Positions 35,569-45,069 of a stretch of 64,000 bases of DNA are shown here, piece by piece. Both the position numbers and the translations under genes were made by a program. This DNA comes from Aequorivita marisscotiae (GTDB lineage: Bacteria > Bacteroidota > Bacteroidia > Flavobacteriales > Flavobacteriaceae): contig NZ_CP122379.1 in the NCBI RefSeq assembly GCF_029814825.1, positions 62,001 to 126,000 on the forward strand, in the 5' to 3' direction. A model generated the notes under the pieces. That model did no database searches, was not told the origin of the DNA, and worked only from the letters and a program-made list of their open reading frames with translations. The number at the start of each line of letters is the position of its first letter. Position 1 is the stretch's first letter.

Positions 35569-36666
35569 TTATTTTTCATTTTTTCTTGCATCAATTCGGG
35601 CTTGAGCCACGTTAAATGCTGCTTGATAGGTAGTAATATTATCGGTATCGGCTTTCTTTAAAATTTCGATTGTAGTATTGTATATATTTTCAGTTTTACG
35701 CATTATTTCCTTTCGGTCGTAATTTTCTAGTTCAGCATATACATTAATAATTCCTCCAGCGTTTATAAGAAAATCTGGTGCGTACACAATACCTTTTTCA
35801 CGAAGCATGGTTCCGTGCTTTTGTTCTTCAGCTAACTGGTTATTGGCAGCGCCCGCAATTATTTTAGTATTTAATTGGTTAATGGTAATATCGTTTATGG
35901 TAGCTCCCAGTGCGCAAGGCGCATAGATGTCCATTTTTTCTTTGTAGATGTTATCGCCACCGTAAATCTGAACACCGTACTTATCGCGAACTTCTTCCAA
36001 ACGCTCTTGATTTATATCGGTAATATAAACTTTGGCGCCTTCGTTGCTTAAATTTTCAACCAAAGCTTCGCCTACATTGCCAATTCCTTGAACATACACT
36101 ATTTTATCTTCAAGAACATCGCTTCCAAATTTATATTTTGCCGCAGCTTTCATTCCCATAAACACCCCGTACGCAGTAATTGGGGATGGATTTCCGGCTC
36201 CGCCGTTTGCTTCAGAAATACCTGTTACATACGGAGTTACCGTACGCACCAAATCCATATCTGAGGTTGCCATACCCACATCTTCTGCAGTTATGTATTT
36301 ACCGCCCAAGGAATGTACAAACTCACCAAACTTTAACATTAGTTCGGGTGTTTTCTGTGTTTTTGCATCTCCAATTAAAACAGCTTTTCCGCCGCCGAGG
36401 TTTAAACCTGTAATTGCGCTTTTATACGTCATACCACGCGATAGGCGAAGCACGTCGTTCAGGGCTTCCCATTCACTGGTGTAATTCCACATTCTAGTAC
36501 CGCCAAGCGCTGGTCCTAAAACGGTATTGTGAATACCAATTATTGCTTTTAAACCAGTATCTTTGTCATTGCAAAAAACGATTTGCTCGTGATTGTCAAA
36601 GGACATTTGCCCAAAAACGGGGTCCATTTTATGAAGTTCATTCGTATTTATTACCTCGGTTACCAT
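35569..36666 (-). CDS. Glu/Leu/Phe/Val dehydrogenase
   Basis: A 365-residue NAD-dependent amino-acid dehydrogenase. It deaminates a branched-chain or similar amino acid to the 2-oxo acid. The catalytic Lys is in GGGKAVLIGD (near residue 95), the substrate Asp in AEDVGMATSD and the NAD-binding Rossmann motif in QGIGNVGEAL. Leucine dehydrogenase is most likely from the size and family, but the exact substrate is not settled by the sequence. It has its own promoter and terminator. Confidence 0.92.
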   Translation of the reverse strand: MVTEVINTNELHKMDPVFGQMSFDNHEQIVFCNDKDTGLKAIIGIHNTVLGPALGGTRMWNYTSEWEALNDVLRLSRGMTYKSAITGLNLGGGKAVLIGDAKTQKTPELMLKFGEFVHSLGGKYITAEDVGMATSDMDLVRTVTPYVTGISEANGGAGNPSPITAYGVFMGMKAAAKYKFGSDVLEDKIVYVQGIGNVGEALVENLSNEGAKVYITDINQERLEEVRDKYGVQIYGGDNIYKEKMDIYAPCALGATINDITINQLNTKIIAGAANNQLAEEQKHGTMLREKGIVYAPDFLINAGGIINVYAELENYDRKEIMRKTENIYNTTIEILKKADTDNITTYQAAFNVAQARIDARKNEK

Positions 36667-36706
36667 AGCTTATTTATTATATTATATATCCTTTAAAACG
36701 GCGGTG

Positions 36707-36738
36707 CAAAAGTAACCCTTTGTTGTTAATTTCACAAA
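36707..36738 (-). promoter_or_regulatory. Promoter of the amino-acid dehydrogenase
   Basis: On the minus strand TTTG (36738-36735), a 20-bp spacer and TACTTTTG (36714-36707) match both boxes of the Bacteroidota consensus exactly. The ATG is 41 bases after the -7 box. Confidence 0.7.
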
Positions 36739-36856
36739 GCATCGACCTATAATTTAAGAATATTTAAATAATACACAAATCTATAAAATGAGGCGTAGTG
36801 TGGGCAGCATATTTTGCAGGGTAACAATAGTGTGTGCAATAACTCAAATAGAGTAA

Positions 36857-38614
36857 ATGAAAGAATTAAAATATCTAAATAAATATTTTTTAAAATATAA
36901 AGGACGCCTACTCTTGGGCGTTTTTATAACTGTAATCGCCACTGTTTTTAAATTGGTAGTACCAATGAAAGTAGGCGATTCGGTAACCTCGGTAAAACAG
37001 TACTTAAATGGTGAAATATCAAGTATAAGCGTTGTAGAGCAACAGCTTCTTATTAATATCCTATTGCTTTTAGGTGCCGCATTACTCTCGGCGTTCTTCA
37101 CTTTTATGATGCGCCAAACCTTTATTGTGGTTTCCAGATATGTAGAGTACGATCTTAAAAACGAAGTGTTTCGGCATTACGAAAAACTACATCTTGGCTT
37201 TTACAAACAAAACCGTACAGGCGATTTAATGAACCGCATTAGCGAAGATGTTTCAAAAGTACGTATGTATGTAGGCCCTGCATTAATGTACAGCATAACC
37301 ACAATTACTTTATTTGTGGTGGTAATTAGCTATATGTTTTACAAAGCCCCAGTTTTAACTTGGTACGCTATTGCGCCATTGCCCATTTTGTCTATTGCTA
37401 TTTACAGATTGAGCGTTTTAATAAACAGGCGTACCACAATTGTACAGCAATACCTTTCAAAACTCACCACCTTTACACAAGAAAGTTTTAGCGGAATAGC
37501 CGTAATAAAAGCCTATGGAATAGAATCTCGTACCAATACTAATTTTGAAGAGCTCGCAGAAGGCAGCAAAGTAAAAAATATAGATCTGGCAAAAGTTCAA
37601 GCTCTGTTTTTTCCGCTAATGATGTTGCTTATTGGCGTTAGTAACATTCTGGTTATTTATATTGGTGGCACACGGTATATTAATGGCCAAATTGCCGAAT
37701 TTGGAACTATTGTTGAGTTTTTAATCTATGTAAATATGCTCACCTGGCCCGTTGCAGTCGTGGGTTGGGTAACCTCTATGGTGCAACAGGCCGAAGCTTC
37801 GCAAAAACGTATAAACGAATTTTTGAAAACCGAACCTGACATTCAAAATTTAGTTTCAGAAAGCACTCCTATAAACGGTTTAATTGAATTTAACAAGCTC
37901 TCCTTTACCTATCCAGATACGGGAATAACGGCGCTAAAAGATGTTTCATTTACGGTAAAACCAGGCGAAACCTTGGCTATTATTGGCAATACGGGTTCGG
38001 GTAAATCTACCATTCTAGAATTAATAGGAAGGCTTTATGACGTAGAAGAAAACATGTTAAAAATTGATAGCAAAGCCATAAAAAACCTCAACCTCGATAA
38101 TTTGCGCGATAGTATTGGCTATGTGCCACAGGACGCCTTTCTGTTTAGCGATACACTTCGCAATAATATTCGTTTTGGAAAGGAAAATGCTGTAGAAGAA
38201 GAAGTAATTGAAGCTGCAAAAAATGCGGCCGTGCACAAAAACATAATTGGTTTTTCTAAAGGGTACGACACCGTTCTGGGCGAACGGGGCATATCATTGA
38301 GCGGAGGACAAAAACAACGTGTTTCCATAGCACGCGCGTTAATTAAAGATCCACAGATTTTGCTTTTTGACGATTGCCTCTCGGCGGTAGACACTGAAAC
38401 GGAGGAGGAAATTCTTCAAAATTTATATAAAATTTCAAAAAATAAAACTACCCTCATTGTTAGCCATAGAATCTCGTCGGTTAAAAACGCAAATAAAATA
38501 ATAGTATTGGAAAACGGTAAGATAATTCAAAATGGAACGCATAATGAGCTGGTAAATTCTGAAGGATATTACAAAGAACTTTACGCCAAACAACTCTTGG
38601 AAAAAGAAATGTAA
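36857..38614 (+). CDS. ABC exporter, fused membrane and ATPase domains
   Basis: A 585-residue half-transporter of the MsbA/MdlB type that works as a dimer. Residues about 20-310 hold six membrane helices; the ATPase follows with Walker A IGNTGSGKST, signature LSGGQKQR and Walker B ILLFDDCLSAVD (Asp where Glu is the usual catalytic base: the residue after Walker B Asp is Asp-Cys). An H-loop His is in VSHRIS. Substrate unknown: lipid, drug or peptide. Divergent from the dehydrogenase gene. Confidence 0.93.
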   Translation: MKELKYLNKYFLKYKGRLLLGVFITVIATVFKLVVPMKVGDSVTSVKQYLNGEISSISVVEQQLLINILLLLGAALLSAFFTFMMRQTFIVVSRYVEYDLKNEVFRHYEKLHLGFYKQNRTGDLMNRISEDVSKVRMYVGPALMYSITTITLFVVVISYMFYKAPVLTWYAIAPLPILSIAIYRLSVLINRRTTIVQQYLSKLTTFTQESFSGIAVIKAYGIESRTNTNFEELAEGSKVKNIDLAKVQALFFPLMMLLIGVSNILVIYIGGTRYINGQIAEFGTIVEFLIYVNMLTWPVAVVGWVTSMVQQAEASQKRINEFLKTEPDIQNLVSESTPINGLIEFNKLSFTYPDTGITALKDVSFTVKPGETLAIIGNTGSGKSTILELIGRLYDVEENMLKIDSKAIKNLNLDNLRDSIGYVPQDAFLFSDTLRNNIRFGKENAVEEEVIEAAKNAAVHKNIIGFSKGYDTVLGERGISLSGGQKQRVSIARALIKDPQILLFDDCLSAVDTETEEEILQNLYKISKNKTTLIVSHRISSVKNANKIIVLENGKIIQNGTHNELVNSEGYYKELYAKQLLEKEM

Positions 38615-38679
38615 ATTTACCTTGGCAAGTTTGGATTTTTTTTGGATTTTTGGCACAACCTAAGCAAAAAACAGAAATT

Positions 38680-39096
38680 ATGAGTGAGCACTATACGATG
38701 GAGCAAGAAGAAATTTTTTCAAAAGTAATGCGCGCCGGCAGACGCACCTATTTTTTTGACGTAAGATCTACAAAGGCGGGGGATTTTTACCTAACCATTA
38801 CTGAAAGTAAAAAATTTACCAACGACGATGGTTCCTATCATTACAAAAAACACAAAATCTATCTTTATAAAGAAGATTTTAGTGAATTTAAAGATACCCT
38901 AGCAGAAATGATAGATTATATTATAGACGAAAAAGGGGAAGAAGTAATTAGCGAACGCCACCAAAAAGATTACAAACCCGCTCAGCCCGCAGATGAAAAT
39001 GAAAAAACCGAAACACCAGTGGCTGCAAAAGCAACAGACGAAACATTAAAGACAGATACCAGCAATTTTACCGATATTGAATTTGACGATATTTAA
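38680..39096 (+). CDS. DUF3276/PUR-type nucleic acid-binding protein
   Basis: A 138-residue protein with a PUR-alpha-like repeat (RAGRRTYFFDVRSTKAGDFYLTI; IYLYKEDFSEFKDTLAEMID), which binds single-stranded DNA or RNA. The tail is acidic and Pro/Ala/Thr-rich, then ends in an acidic peptide (TDIEFDDI), resembling other flavobacterial members. ATG 38680 is preferred to an upstream TTG at 38650. Followed by a strong terminator. Confidence 0.88.
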   Translation: MSEHYTMEQEEIFSKVMRAGRRTYFFDVRSTKAGDFYLTITESKKFTNDDGSYHYKKHKIYLYKEDFSEFKDTLAEMIDYIIDEKGEEVISERHQKDYKPAQPADENEKTETPVAAKATDETLKTDTSNFTDIEFDDI

Positions 39097-39116
39097 AAAA
39101 TTGTATTCCAACTACA

Positions 39117-39151
39117 AAACCGGCACGGCTAAAACCGCTGCCGGTTTTTTT
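39117..39151 (+). terminator. Terminator after the DUF3276 gene
   Basis: AAACCGGCA (39117-39125) pairs with TGCCGGTTT (39139-39147), followed by more T residues. Confidence 0.9.
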
Positions 39152-39300
39152 ATTGTAATATTCTGTTTGCCTTTTGCAGCTAACGCATTCATATTCTTAA
39201 ACTTCCTCTTTGGATTAGAATAACCTATAAATTTTTCAAACTTGTAAAAAGCGCGTAAACAGCTTGGTTTTTTGATTACTTTAGCCCAAATTTTAAGCGT

Positions 39301-41181
39301 ATGAAGCAGTTCAAAAAATGTTTACCCTTTTTAGGAATAATCTTTAGCATAGCCCTAGGTTATTCGCAGGAAGACACGGCTTCGGTTAAAAAAGATTCCG
39401 TTAATATCGCATTGTTGGAAAACTACAACAAACGACTTTCCGAAATTGAGAAACAACGGGTAGAAGACTCCATAAATAAAAGTAATCTTGAGGCACAGAT
39501 TAACGCGTTAAAAACTACGGATAACCTTAAGAAAGAAGAGCTACAAGCACAACTTACGGCCCTCACGCTAAAAGAAAAAACACGCATAGCCAACAAAAAG
39601 GCGAAAATAGATTCATTAAAAAATACTACGCAGGGGTTTCCGGTAATAGGCTTTTTTAACGATACCCTCTTTGTGCTCTATTCCAAATTGGGCAGTTTTT
39701 CTCCGAAGGAACGAGCCGATATTATTTCGGAAAGAATAAAGAAGTTAGTAAACAATTACGACTTTAAAGCCAACTCATTAAAGGTTGAAGACGCCGAAAC
39801 TGTAAAAGATATTGTCTGGGATTCAAACATAATTATGAGCATTTCAGAAACCGATGCGCTTTGGAACGACACCTCCAAAACTGAGCTTGCAGAAGTGTAC
39901 CGCGAAAAAATAACCGCGGCCGTTTTGGAATATAGGGACCAAACCAGCTTTGCAACCCTGGCCAAACAAATTGGGCTCGCGCTATTAGTATTGCTGGTAA
40001 TTATTCTATTGATCTACTATATTTCAAAAGCCTTTAATTGGACCGCTCATAAAATTCAACTGCAAGAAAACCAAAAAATTCAAGGTATAAAAATCAAAAA
40101 CTACGTTTTATTCGATGCCAAAAGACAGGTAAACGCACTGCTTTTGGCGAATAAATTAATAAAGTGGTTTGTAATTCTTATTGCCGTTTATATTGCATTA
40201 CCTATTCTATTTGGTTTATTTCCGTGGACCGAACACTTTGCAGATACCCTGTTTGGTTATATTCTGAACCCACTGAAAAACATTCTAATGTCTTTCTGGA
40301 ACTACTTACCAAACCTAATTACCATTCTAGTAATTATTATCGTGTTTAGGTATGCCCTAAAAGGAATTAGCTTTTTAAAAGATGAAATAGCCAAAGGCAA
40401 TTTAACAATTAATGGGTTTTATGCAGATTGGGCCGCCCCCACCTATCAAATAATCAGAATTTTGGTAATTGCCTTTATGTTTATCGTTATCTTTCCGTAC
40501 TTACCGGGAAGCGAATCGCCAATTTTTAAGGGAGTTTCGGTCTTTTTAGGTTTTCTATTTACCTTCGGCTCAGCGGGTTCACTCTCTAATATTATTGCTG
40601 GTTTGGTATTAACGTATATGCGTTTGTTTACCATTGGGGATCGCGTTAAAATTGGCGAAGTTACAGGCGATGTAATTGAAAAATCGTCGTTGGTAACACG
40701 TGTACGTACGGCTAAAAATGAAATTATTTCCATTCCAAATTCCACGGTAATGAATAGCCATACCATTAATTACAGCAGTGACGCTCCCGCTAAAGGGCTT
40801 ATAATTCATACTACGGTAACTATAGGATACGATGTACCTTGGAAAGATATGTACGAAGTTTTAATTGAAGCTGCATTGCGCACCGATTTAGTTTTAAAAG
40901 AACCCAAACCCTTTGTTTTACAAACTAGTTTAGAAGATTTTTATGTGGCATATCAAATTAATGCCTACGTTCGGGAAGCCAATAAACAAGCTACAATTTA
41001 CTCAGATTTGCATCAAAATATACAGGATGTTTGTAATGAGCGCGGCATAGAAATACTCTCACCCCATTATCGTGCAGCCCGCGATGGCAACGCAACCACA
41101 ATTCCTTCAGATTATTTGCCTAAGGATTATGTAGCACCTAGTTTTAATGTGAAAACCAAAACTGAAGATAAACAAACTTAA
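39301..41181 (+). CDS. MscS-family mechanosensitive channel, long form
   Basis: A 626-residue membrane protein. A signal peptide (ending LGYSQE) is followed by a periplasmic coiled-coil (about 35-110), then five to six membrane helices (about 215-440) and an MscS domain: the pore helix (FGSAGSLSNIIAGLVLTYMR), the beta domain (IGDRVKIGEVTGDVIEKS) and a C-terminal alpha/beta cytosolic part. It opens on membrane tension to release solutes. The N-terminal extension places it with the larger MscK/YnaI-type members. Confidence 0.9.
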   Translation: MKQFKKCLPFLGIIFSIALGYSQEDTASVKKDSVNIALLENYNKRLSEIEKQRVEDSINKSNLEAQINALKTTDNLKKEELQAQLTALTLKEKTRIANKKAKIDSLKNTTQGFPVIGFFNDTLFVLYSKLGSFSPKERADIISERIKKLVNNYDFKANSLKVEDAETVKDIVWDSNIIMSISETDALWNDTSKTELAEVYREKITAAVLEYRDQTSFATLAKQIGLALLVLLVIILLIYYISKAFNWTAHKIQLQENQKIQGIKIKNYVLFDAKRQVNALLLANKLIKWFVILIAVYIALPILFGLFPWTEHFADTLFGYILNPLKNILMSFWNYLPNLITILVIIIVFRYALKGISFLKDEIAKGNLTINGFYADWAAPTYQIIRILVIAFMFIVIFPYLPGSESPIFKGVSVFLGFLFTFGSAGSLSNIIAGLVLTYMRLFTIGDRVKIGEVTGDVIEKSSLVTRVRTAKNEIISIPNSTVMNSHTINYSSDAPAKGLIIHTTVTIGYDVPWKDMYEVLIEAALRTDLVLKEPKPFVLQTSLEDFYVAYQINAYVREANKQATIYSDLHQNIQDVCNERGIEILSPHYRAARDGNATTIPSDYLPKDYVAPSFNVKTKTEDKQT

Positions 41182-41215
41182 TTTTTAACTTTAAGCCCAT
41201 TCATTTTCAAAATCA

Positions 41216-41223
41216 TATCTTTG
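41216..41223 (+). promoter_or_regulatory. Probable -7 element of the SulP gene
   Basis: TATCTTTG matches TAnnTTTG, 26 bases before the ATG; no clear -33 box. Confidence 0.35.
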
Positions 41224-41248
41224 CCGCCTTTAATTAAAAAATAACTAA

Positions 41249-42865
41249 ATGCTCGCAAAATACTTATTATCGTTTACCCAAAACCCTAAAAACGATATCC
41301 TCTCCGGATTAACGGTAGCCTTGGCTTTGGTTCCAGAAGCGGTTGCCTTTGCGTTTGTTGCCGGAATTGACCCGTTGGTGGGGCTTTATGGCGCATTTAT
41401 TATGGGGCTTGTAACCGCACTTTTTGGCGGCCGCCCTGGAATGATTTCTGGTGCTACTGGCGCTATGGCTGTGGTCATGGTCCATTTAATTCAAAAGGGA
41501 AACGAAGTAGGCCTTTCACTGGCAGATCCAGTAGAATATCTCGGACTACAATGGTTGTTTATAACGCTTCTTTTTGTGGGAGCCATTCAAATAATGGCAG
41601 GTGTTTTTAGGCTCGGAAAATTTGTTCGGCTAATTCCGCATCCAGTAATGATGGGTTTTGTAAACGGCTTGGCCATTGTTATTTTTCTTTCGCAATTAGG
41701 ACTTTTTAAAGAAAGTCGCGGCACGGTTCCACAATGGCTTTCTGGCATGGATTTATGGGTAATGTTAGCCTTGGTCGGACTTACCATGGCAATTATGTTC
41801 GGGCTACCAAAACTAACCAAGAAACTACCCGCAGCCCTTATTGCAATAATTGTGGTAGCCTGTATTACCATTTTCGGAAATTTAGATGTGAGTACCGTAG
41901 GCTCCTTTATTCGCGATGGTGGAGGAAGTGGCCTAAAAGGATCCCTACCTGTTTTCCAAACCCAGATTTTTACGTTTATTGATACCCTAAGTGGGCATTG
42001 GGATTTAATACTTTCCACGGCATTTCTATTGGCTGCCGTTGGTTTAATTGAATCGTTAATGACGCTAAATTTAATTGATGAAATGACCGAAACCCGCGGT
42101 AGCGGCAATCGTGAATGTGTTGCTCAAGGCGGCGCAAATATATTAAACGGACTTTTCGGTGGGATGGGCGGTTGTGCCATGATTGGGCAATCAATTATCA
42201 ACGTGAGCTCTGGTGGACGCGGCAGACTATCGGGCGCTACCGCGGCAATTGCGCTTTTATGTTTTGTGCTTTTTGGTGCACCACTCATTGAAAAAATACC
42301 TATTGCGGCATTAGTAGGCGTAATGTTTATGGTGGTAATTGGCACCTTTGCTTGGAGCAGCTTTAGAATATTGCACAAAATTCCAATTGCTGATGCAGTT
42401 GTTCTAATTACCGTTTCGGCTGTAACCGTTTGGCAGGATTTGGCAATAGCCGTATTTGTAGGTGTAATTATGAGCGCTCTCGTTTTTGCTTGGAAAAGCG
42501 CTACGCGAATTCGCGCACGCAAACGAATTAAAGACGATGGCACAAAAGTTTACGAAATCTGGGGCCCTTTATTTTTTGGTTCCACTACCGCTTTCAATAC
42601 AAAATTTGATGTGTCTGACGATCCAAATTCTGTGGAAATTGATTTTATAGAATCAAAGATTTCCGACCATTCGGGTGTGGAGGCAGTGCGAAATATTGCC
42701 AATAAATATTTAGATAGCGGCAGACAAATTAAGCTAACACATCTGAGTCCAGACTGCAAGGCGCTACTTTTAAAATGGAATCCGGAATTTGATACCATTA
42801 TTGAAAACTCCATTGAAGATCCACGGTATTATGTTGTTACCGACACTTTAGATGCAGAGGCATAA
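41249..42865 (+). CDS. SulP-family anion transporter
   Basis: A 538-residue transporter with about 12 to 14 membrane helices (GLTVALALVPEAVAFAFVAG near residue 20) and a cytosolic STAS domain at about 430-530. SulP proteins move sulfate, bicarbonate or related anions, often with sodium or protons. The substrate is not settled; short SulP proteins with this N-terminus are often bicarbonate or sulfate carriers. Stands alone, 97 bases ahead of a small lipoprotein gene. Confidence 0.93.
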   Translation: MLAKYLLSFTQNPKNDILSGLTVALALVPEAVAFAFVAGIDPLVGLYGAFIMGLVTALFGGRPGMISGATGAMAVVMVHLIQKGNEVGLSLADPVEYLGLQWLFITLLFVGAIQIMAGVFRLGKFVRLIPHPVMMGFVNGLAIVIFLSQLGLFKESRGTVPQWLSGMDLWVMLALVGLTMAIMFGLPKLTKKLPAALIAIIVVACITIFGNLDVSTVGSFIRDGGGSGLKGSLPVFQTQIFTFIDTLSGHWDLILSTAFLLAAVGLIESLMTLNLIDEMTETRGSGNRECVAQGGANILNGLFGGMGGCAMIGQSIINVSSGGRGRLSGATAAIALLCFVLFGAPLIEKIPIAALVGVMFMVVIGTFAWSSFRILHKIPIADAVVLITVSAVTVWQDLAIAVFVGVIMSALVFAWKSATRIRARKRIKDDGTKVYEIWGPLFFGSTTAFNTKFDVSDDPNSVEIDFIESKISDHSGVEAVRNIANKYLDSGRQIKLTHLSPDCKALLLKWNPEFDTIIENSIEDPRYYVVTDTLDAEA

Positions 42866-42962
42866 TTGCAGTAAAAAGTTATACAGTTTCTGTTAATCTG
42901 CATTTTAGCAAAAATTTATAATTGCCCTTATAACATTCTTTATAATTTTATAAGAAAATGTT

Positions 42963-43385
42963 ATGCGCGAAATTACCCTATTGGGAATATTGCTAATGTT
43001 CGTATTTTTTAGCAGCTCATGCAATTTCCCAAAAGACCCGAACAATTCTTTCGAAAACGCAAAAAAATCTTCCCTGCGGATAGGAGTTGTTCCGAAAATT
43101 GATTCCACTACTATTTCATTCGAAAAAAATCTAATCGAGCGATTTGCCCAAAAGGAAAATCTGCAGACGCAATTTATTAGTGAAAATGAGACAGCATTGG
43201 TAAAAAAGCTGGAAAACTTTGAATTAGATATAGTTTTGGGTGGATTTGAAAAGAAATCGAATTGGAAATCTAAGGTAGGGATGACCAAGCCCTATGATGG
43301 CAAACATGTATTGTTTATTCCGCGCGGGGAAAACCGATTACTTTTTCAGCTTGAAGAATTCATCGAAAAAAATCAAAAGCCATGA
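42963..43385 (+). CDS. Small lipoprotein resembling part of a solute-binding protein
   Basis: A 140-residue lipoprotein (lipobox FSSSC, about 16-20). The mature part looks like one lobe of a family 3 solute-binding protein (LRIGVVPKIDSTTISFEKNLIERFA; LDIVLGGFEKKS), but the length is half of a normal binding protein and the second lobe is missing. It overlaps the CDF transporter start by four bases (ATGA), so it may be an accessory or sensor lipoprotein of that transporter. Function unknown. Confidence 0.7.
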   Translation: MREITLLGILLMFVFFSSSCNFPKDPNNSFENAKKSSLRIGVVPKIDSTTISFEKNLIERFAQKENLQTQFISENETALVKKLENFELDIVLGGFEKKSNWKSKVGMTKPYDGKHVLFIPRGENRLLFQLEEFIEKNQKP

Positions 43386-44338
43386 GAACAGAAGCCTTTG
43401 AACTACCCGAGGATTTAAAACCGAAACTAAAAAAAGCCAAAAGATTGGAATGGATTACGCTGGTGTATTTGGCAACCGTAGTTGTGCTTATGTACTTGGT
43501 TATGGGTTCATCCCAAGCCATGAAAACCGCTTGGTTGGAAGACGCTTTAAGTATGATTCCGGCAATTTCATTTTTAATAGCATCGTGCATTTATAACAGA
43601 AAACCCAACAAAAAATTTCAATTTGGCTTCCACCGTGTGTTTACCATTGCATTCTTAACGGGAAGCGTTGCCCTGTTTGGAATGGGTCTTTTTTTAATGG
43701 TAGATTCGGCTATTACCCTTATGAAGGCCGAACATCCTACCATTGGAACAATAATGCTCTTTGGCAAGCAAATTTGGATGGGTTGGATTATGATTGCAGT
43801 ATTGATTTATAGTTCGCTGCCCGCGATGTATTTAGGCTATAAAAAATTACCCTTGGCTAAAAAACTTCACAATAAAATTTTATATACAGACGCCAATGCA
43901 CAAAAGGCCGATTATATGACCGGTTTTGCGGCCATGGCCGGAATTTTGGGTATTGGTATGGGTTGGTGGTGGGCCGATGCCAGCGCCGCGCTGTTTATTT
44001 CCCTTTCGGTTTTAAAGGATGGATATACCAATTTAAAAGATGCCGTGGAAGATTTAATGGACAGACAGCCGCTACATATTAAAGACGAAAAACCCGATGA
44101 ATTGGTAGTGAAAGCAGAAAACTTCGTAAAATCGTGGGAATGGGTTTTGGATGCAAAAGCACGGTTTAGGGAGGAAGGACAGGTATATTTTGGCGATGTG
44201 CAAATAATAGCGAAACCGGGCACAGATATTCCGAAAGCCATTGAAGAAGGATTAAAAAAACTTCACGAATTTCATTGGAAAATATACGATGTAACCCTTA
44301 TGCCAGTAGAAAAAATAAAGGACTATTCAGAAAAATAA
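43382..44338 (+). CDS. Cation diffusion facilitator-type transporter
   Basis: A 318-residue antiporter with six predicted helices. The metal-site pattern appears as WLEDALSM (helix 2) and DANAQKADYMTG (helix 5, Asp pairs); a C-terminal cytosolic domain follows (about 225-318). It exports a divalent metal such as zinc, iron or manganese. The helix-2 site has Glu-Asp where many members use HxxxD. Translationally coupled to the small lipoprotein. Confidence 0.88.
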   Translation: MRTEAFELPEDLKPKLKKAKRLEWITLVYLATVVVLMYLVMGSSQAMKTAWLEDALSMIPAISFLIASCIYNRKPNKKFQFGFHRVFTIAFLTGSVALFGMGLFLMVDSAITLMKAEHPTIGTIMLFGKQIWMGWIMIAVLIYSSLPAMYLGYKKLPLAKKLHNKILYTDANAQKADYMTGFAAMAGILGIGMGWWWADASAALFISLSVLKDGYTNLKDAVEDLMDRQPLHIKDEKPDELVVKAENFVKSWEWVLDAKARFREEGQVYFGDVQIIAKPGTDIPKAIEEGLKKLHEFHWKIYDVTLMPVEKIKDYSEK

Positions 44339-44348
44339 TTCCAAATTT

Positions 44349-44849
44349 TTAATGTTTTGCAAAATAAAAATCGATTTTTTTAGGTTCTCCGTTTTCAGTT
44401 CCTTCAATCCAAGCGTGGAGTGAGTCTTTGGCAGGATTTGTATAAATTATGCGCTGTGGAAAATCGTGGCTTTTATTTTCAAAGGTGAAATGTCCTTTTT
44501 CTGAATTTATCATTCTAAAAGTAACAGGTTTTTTCTCCTTTGTTTTGGCAGAAGCAACTGTTAATTCTAAATTGTTTCCTTTCAGCTCCAGCGCCATGGT
44601 TTCTGCAAAAACAACTTTCCCGTCATGTTCCACAAAACTATAGCCGGTAAAAGTACTGTCATTTTCGCGCGACCAGGTTTCTTGCGAAAAAATGGTATCA
44701 ACTTCCTTAGTCCAAGTACCTAACATCCATTGCAAGTTTTTAAGTTTTTCAAATCTATTTTCATCGAGAGCAGTAGTTTCAGTTGTATTGTTTTTACACG
44801 AAACAAAACCAATAGCCACGAGGCTCAATAGAATGATAGTATTTTTCAT
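44349..44849 (-). CDS. DUF6265-like lipoprotein
   Basis: A 166-residue lipoprotein (lipobox GFVSC, about 14-18) with the pattern LQWMLGTWTKE ... FENKSHDFPQRIIY, typical of lipocalin-like DUF6265 proteins. Function unknown; small hydrophobic ligand binding is possible. Convergent with the CDF gene, 10 bases apart. The 220 bases behind it (44850-45069) show no clear regulatory feature. Confidence 0.8.
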   Translation of the reverse strand: MKNTIILLSLVAIGFVSCKNNTTETTALDENRFEKLKNLQWMLGTWTKEVDTIFSQETWSRENDSTFTGYSFVEHDGKVVFAETMALELKGNNLELTVASAKTKEKKPVTFRMINSEKGHFTFENKSHDFPQRIIYTNPAKDSLHAWIEGTENGEPKKIDFYFAKH

Positions 44850-45069
44850 AATTACTTTTTTATTATTTTAAATTGCCAAATCTTTAAAACTTAAATGGCG
44901 CAGCGCATCTGCTTATGCGAAAATAGTTTAAAAATTGAGATTGGTTGCAAATAGCTTTAAAAGCTCATAATAAAATTGGGCTACTACATTGTTTAAAAAC
45001 AAAATTCATATATTTATCTACGTATTAGTTACTTAATGCAGCGCTCCCCACTTTTTAAATATTTAATCC

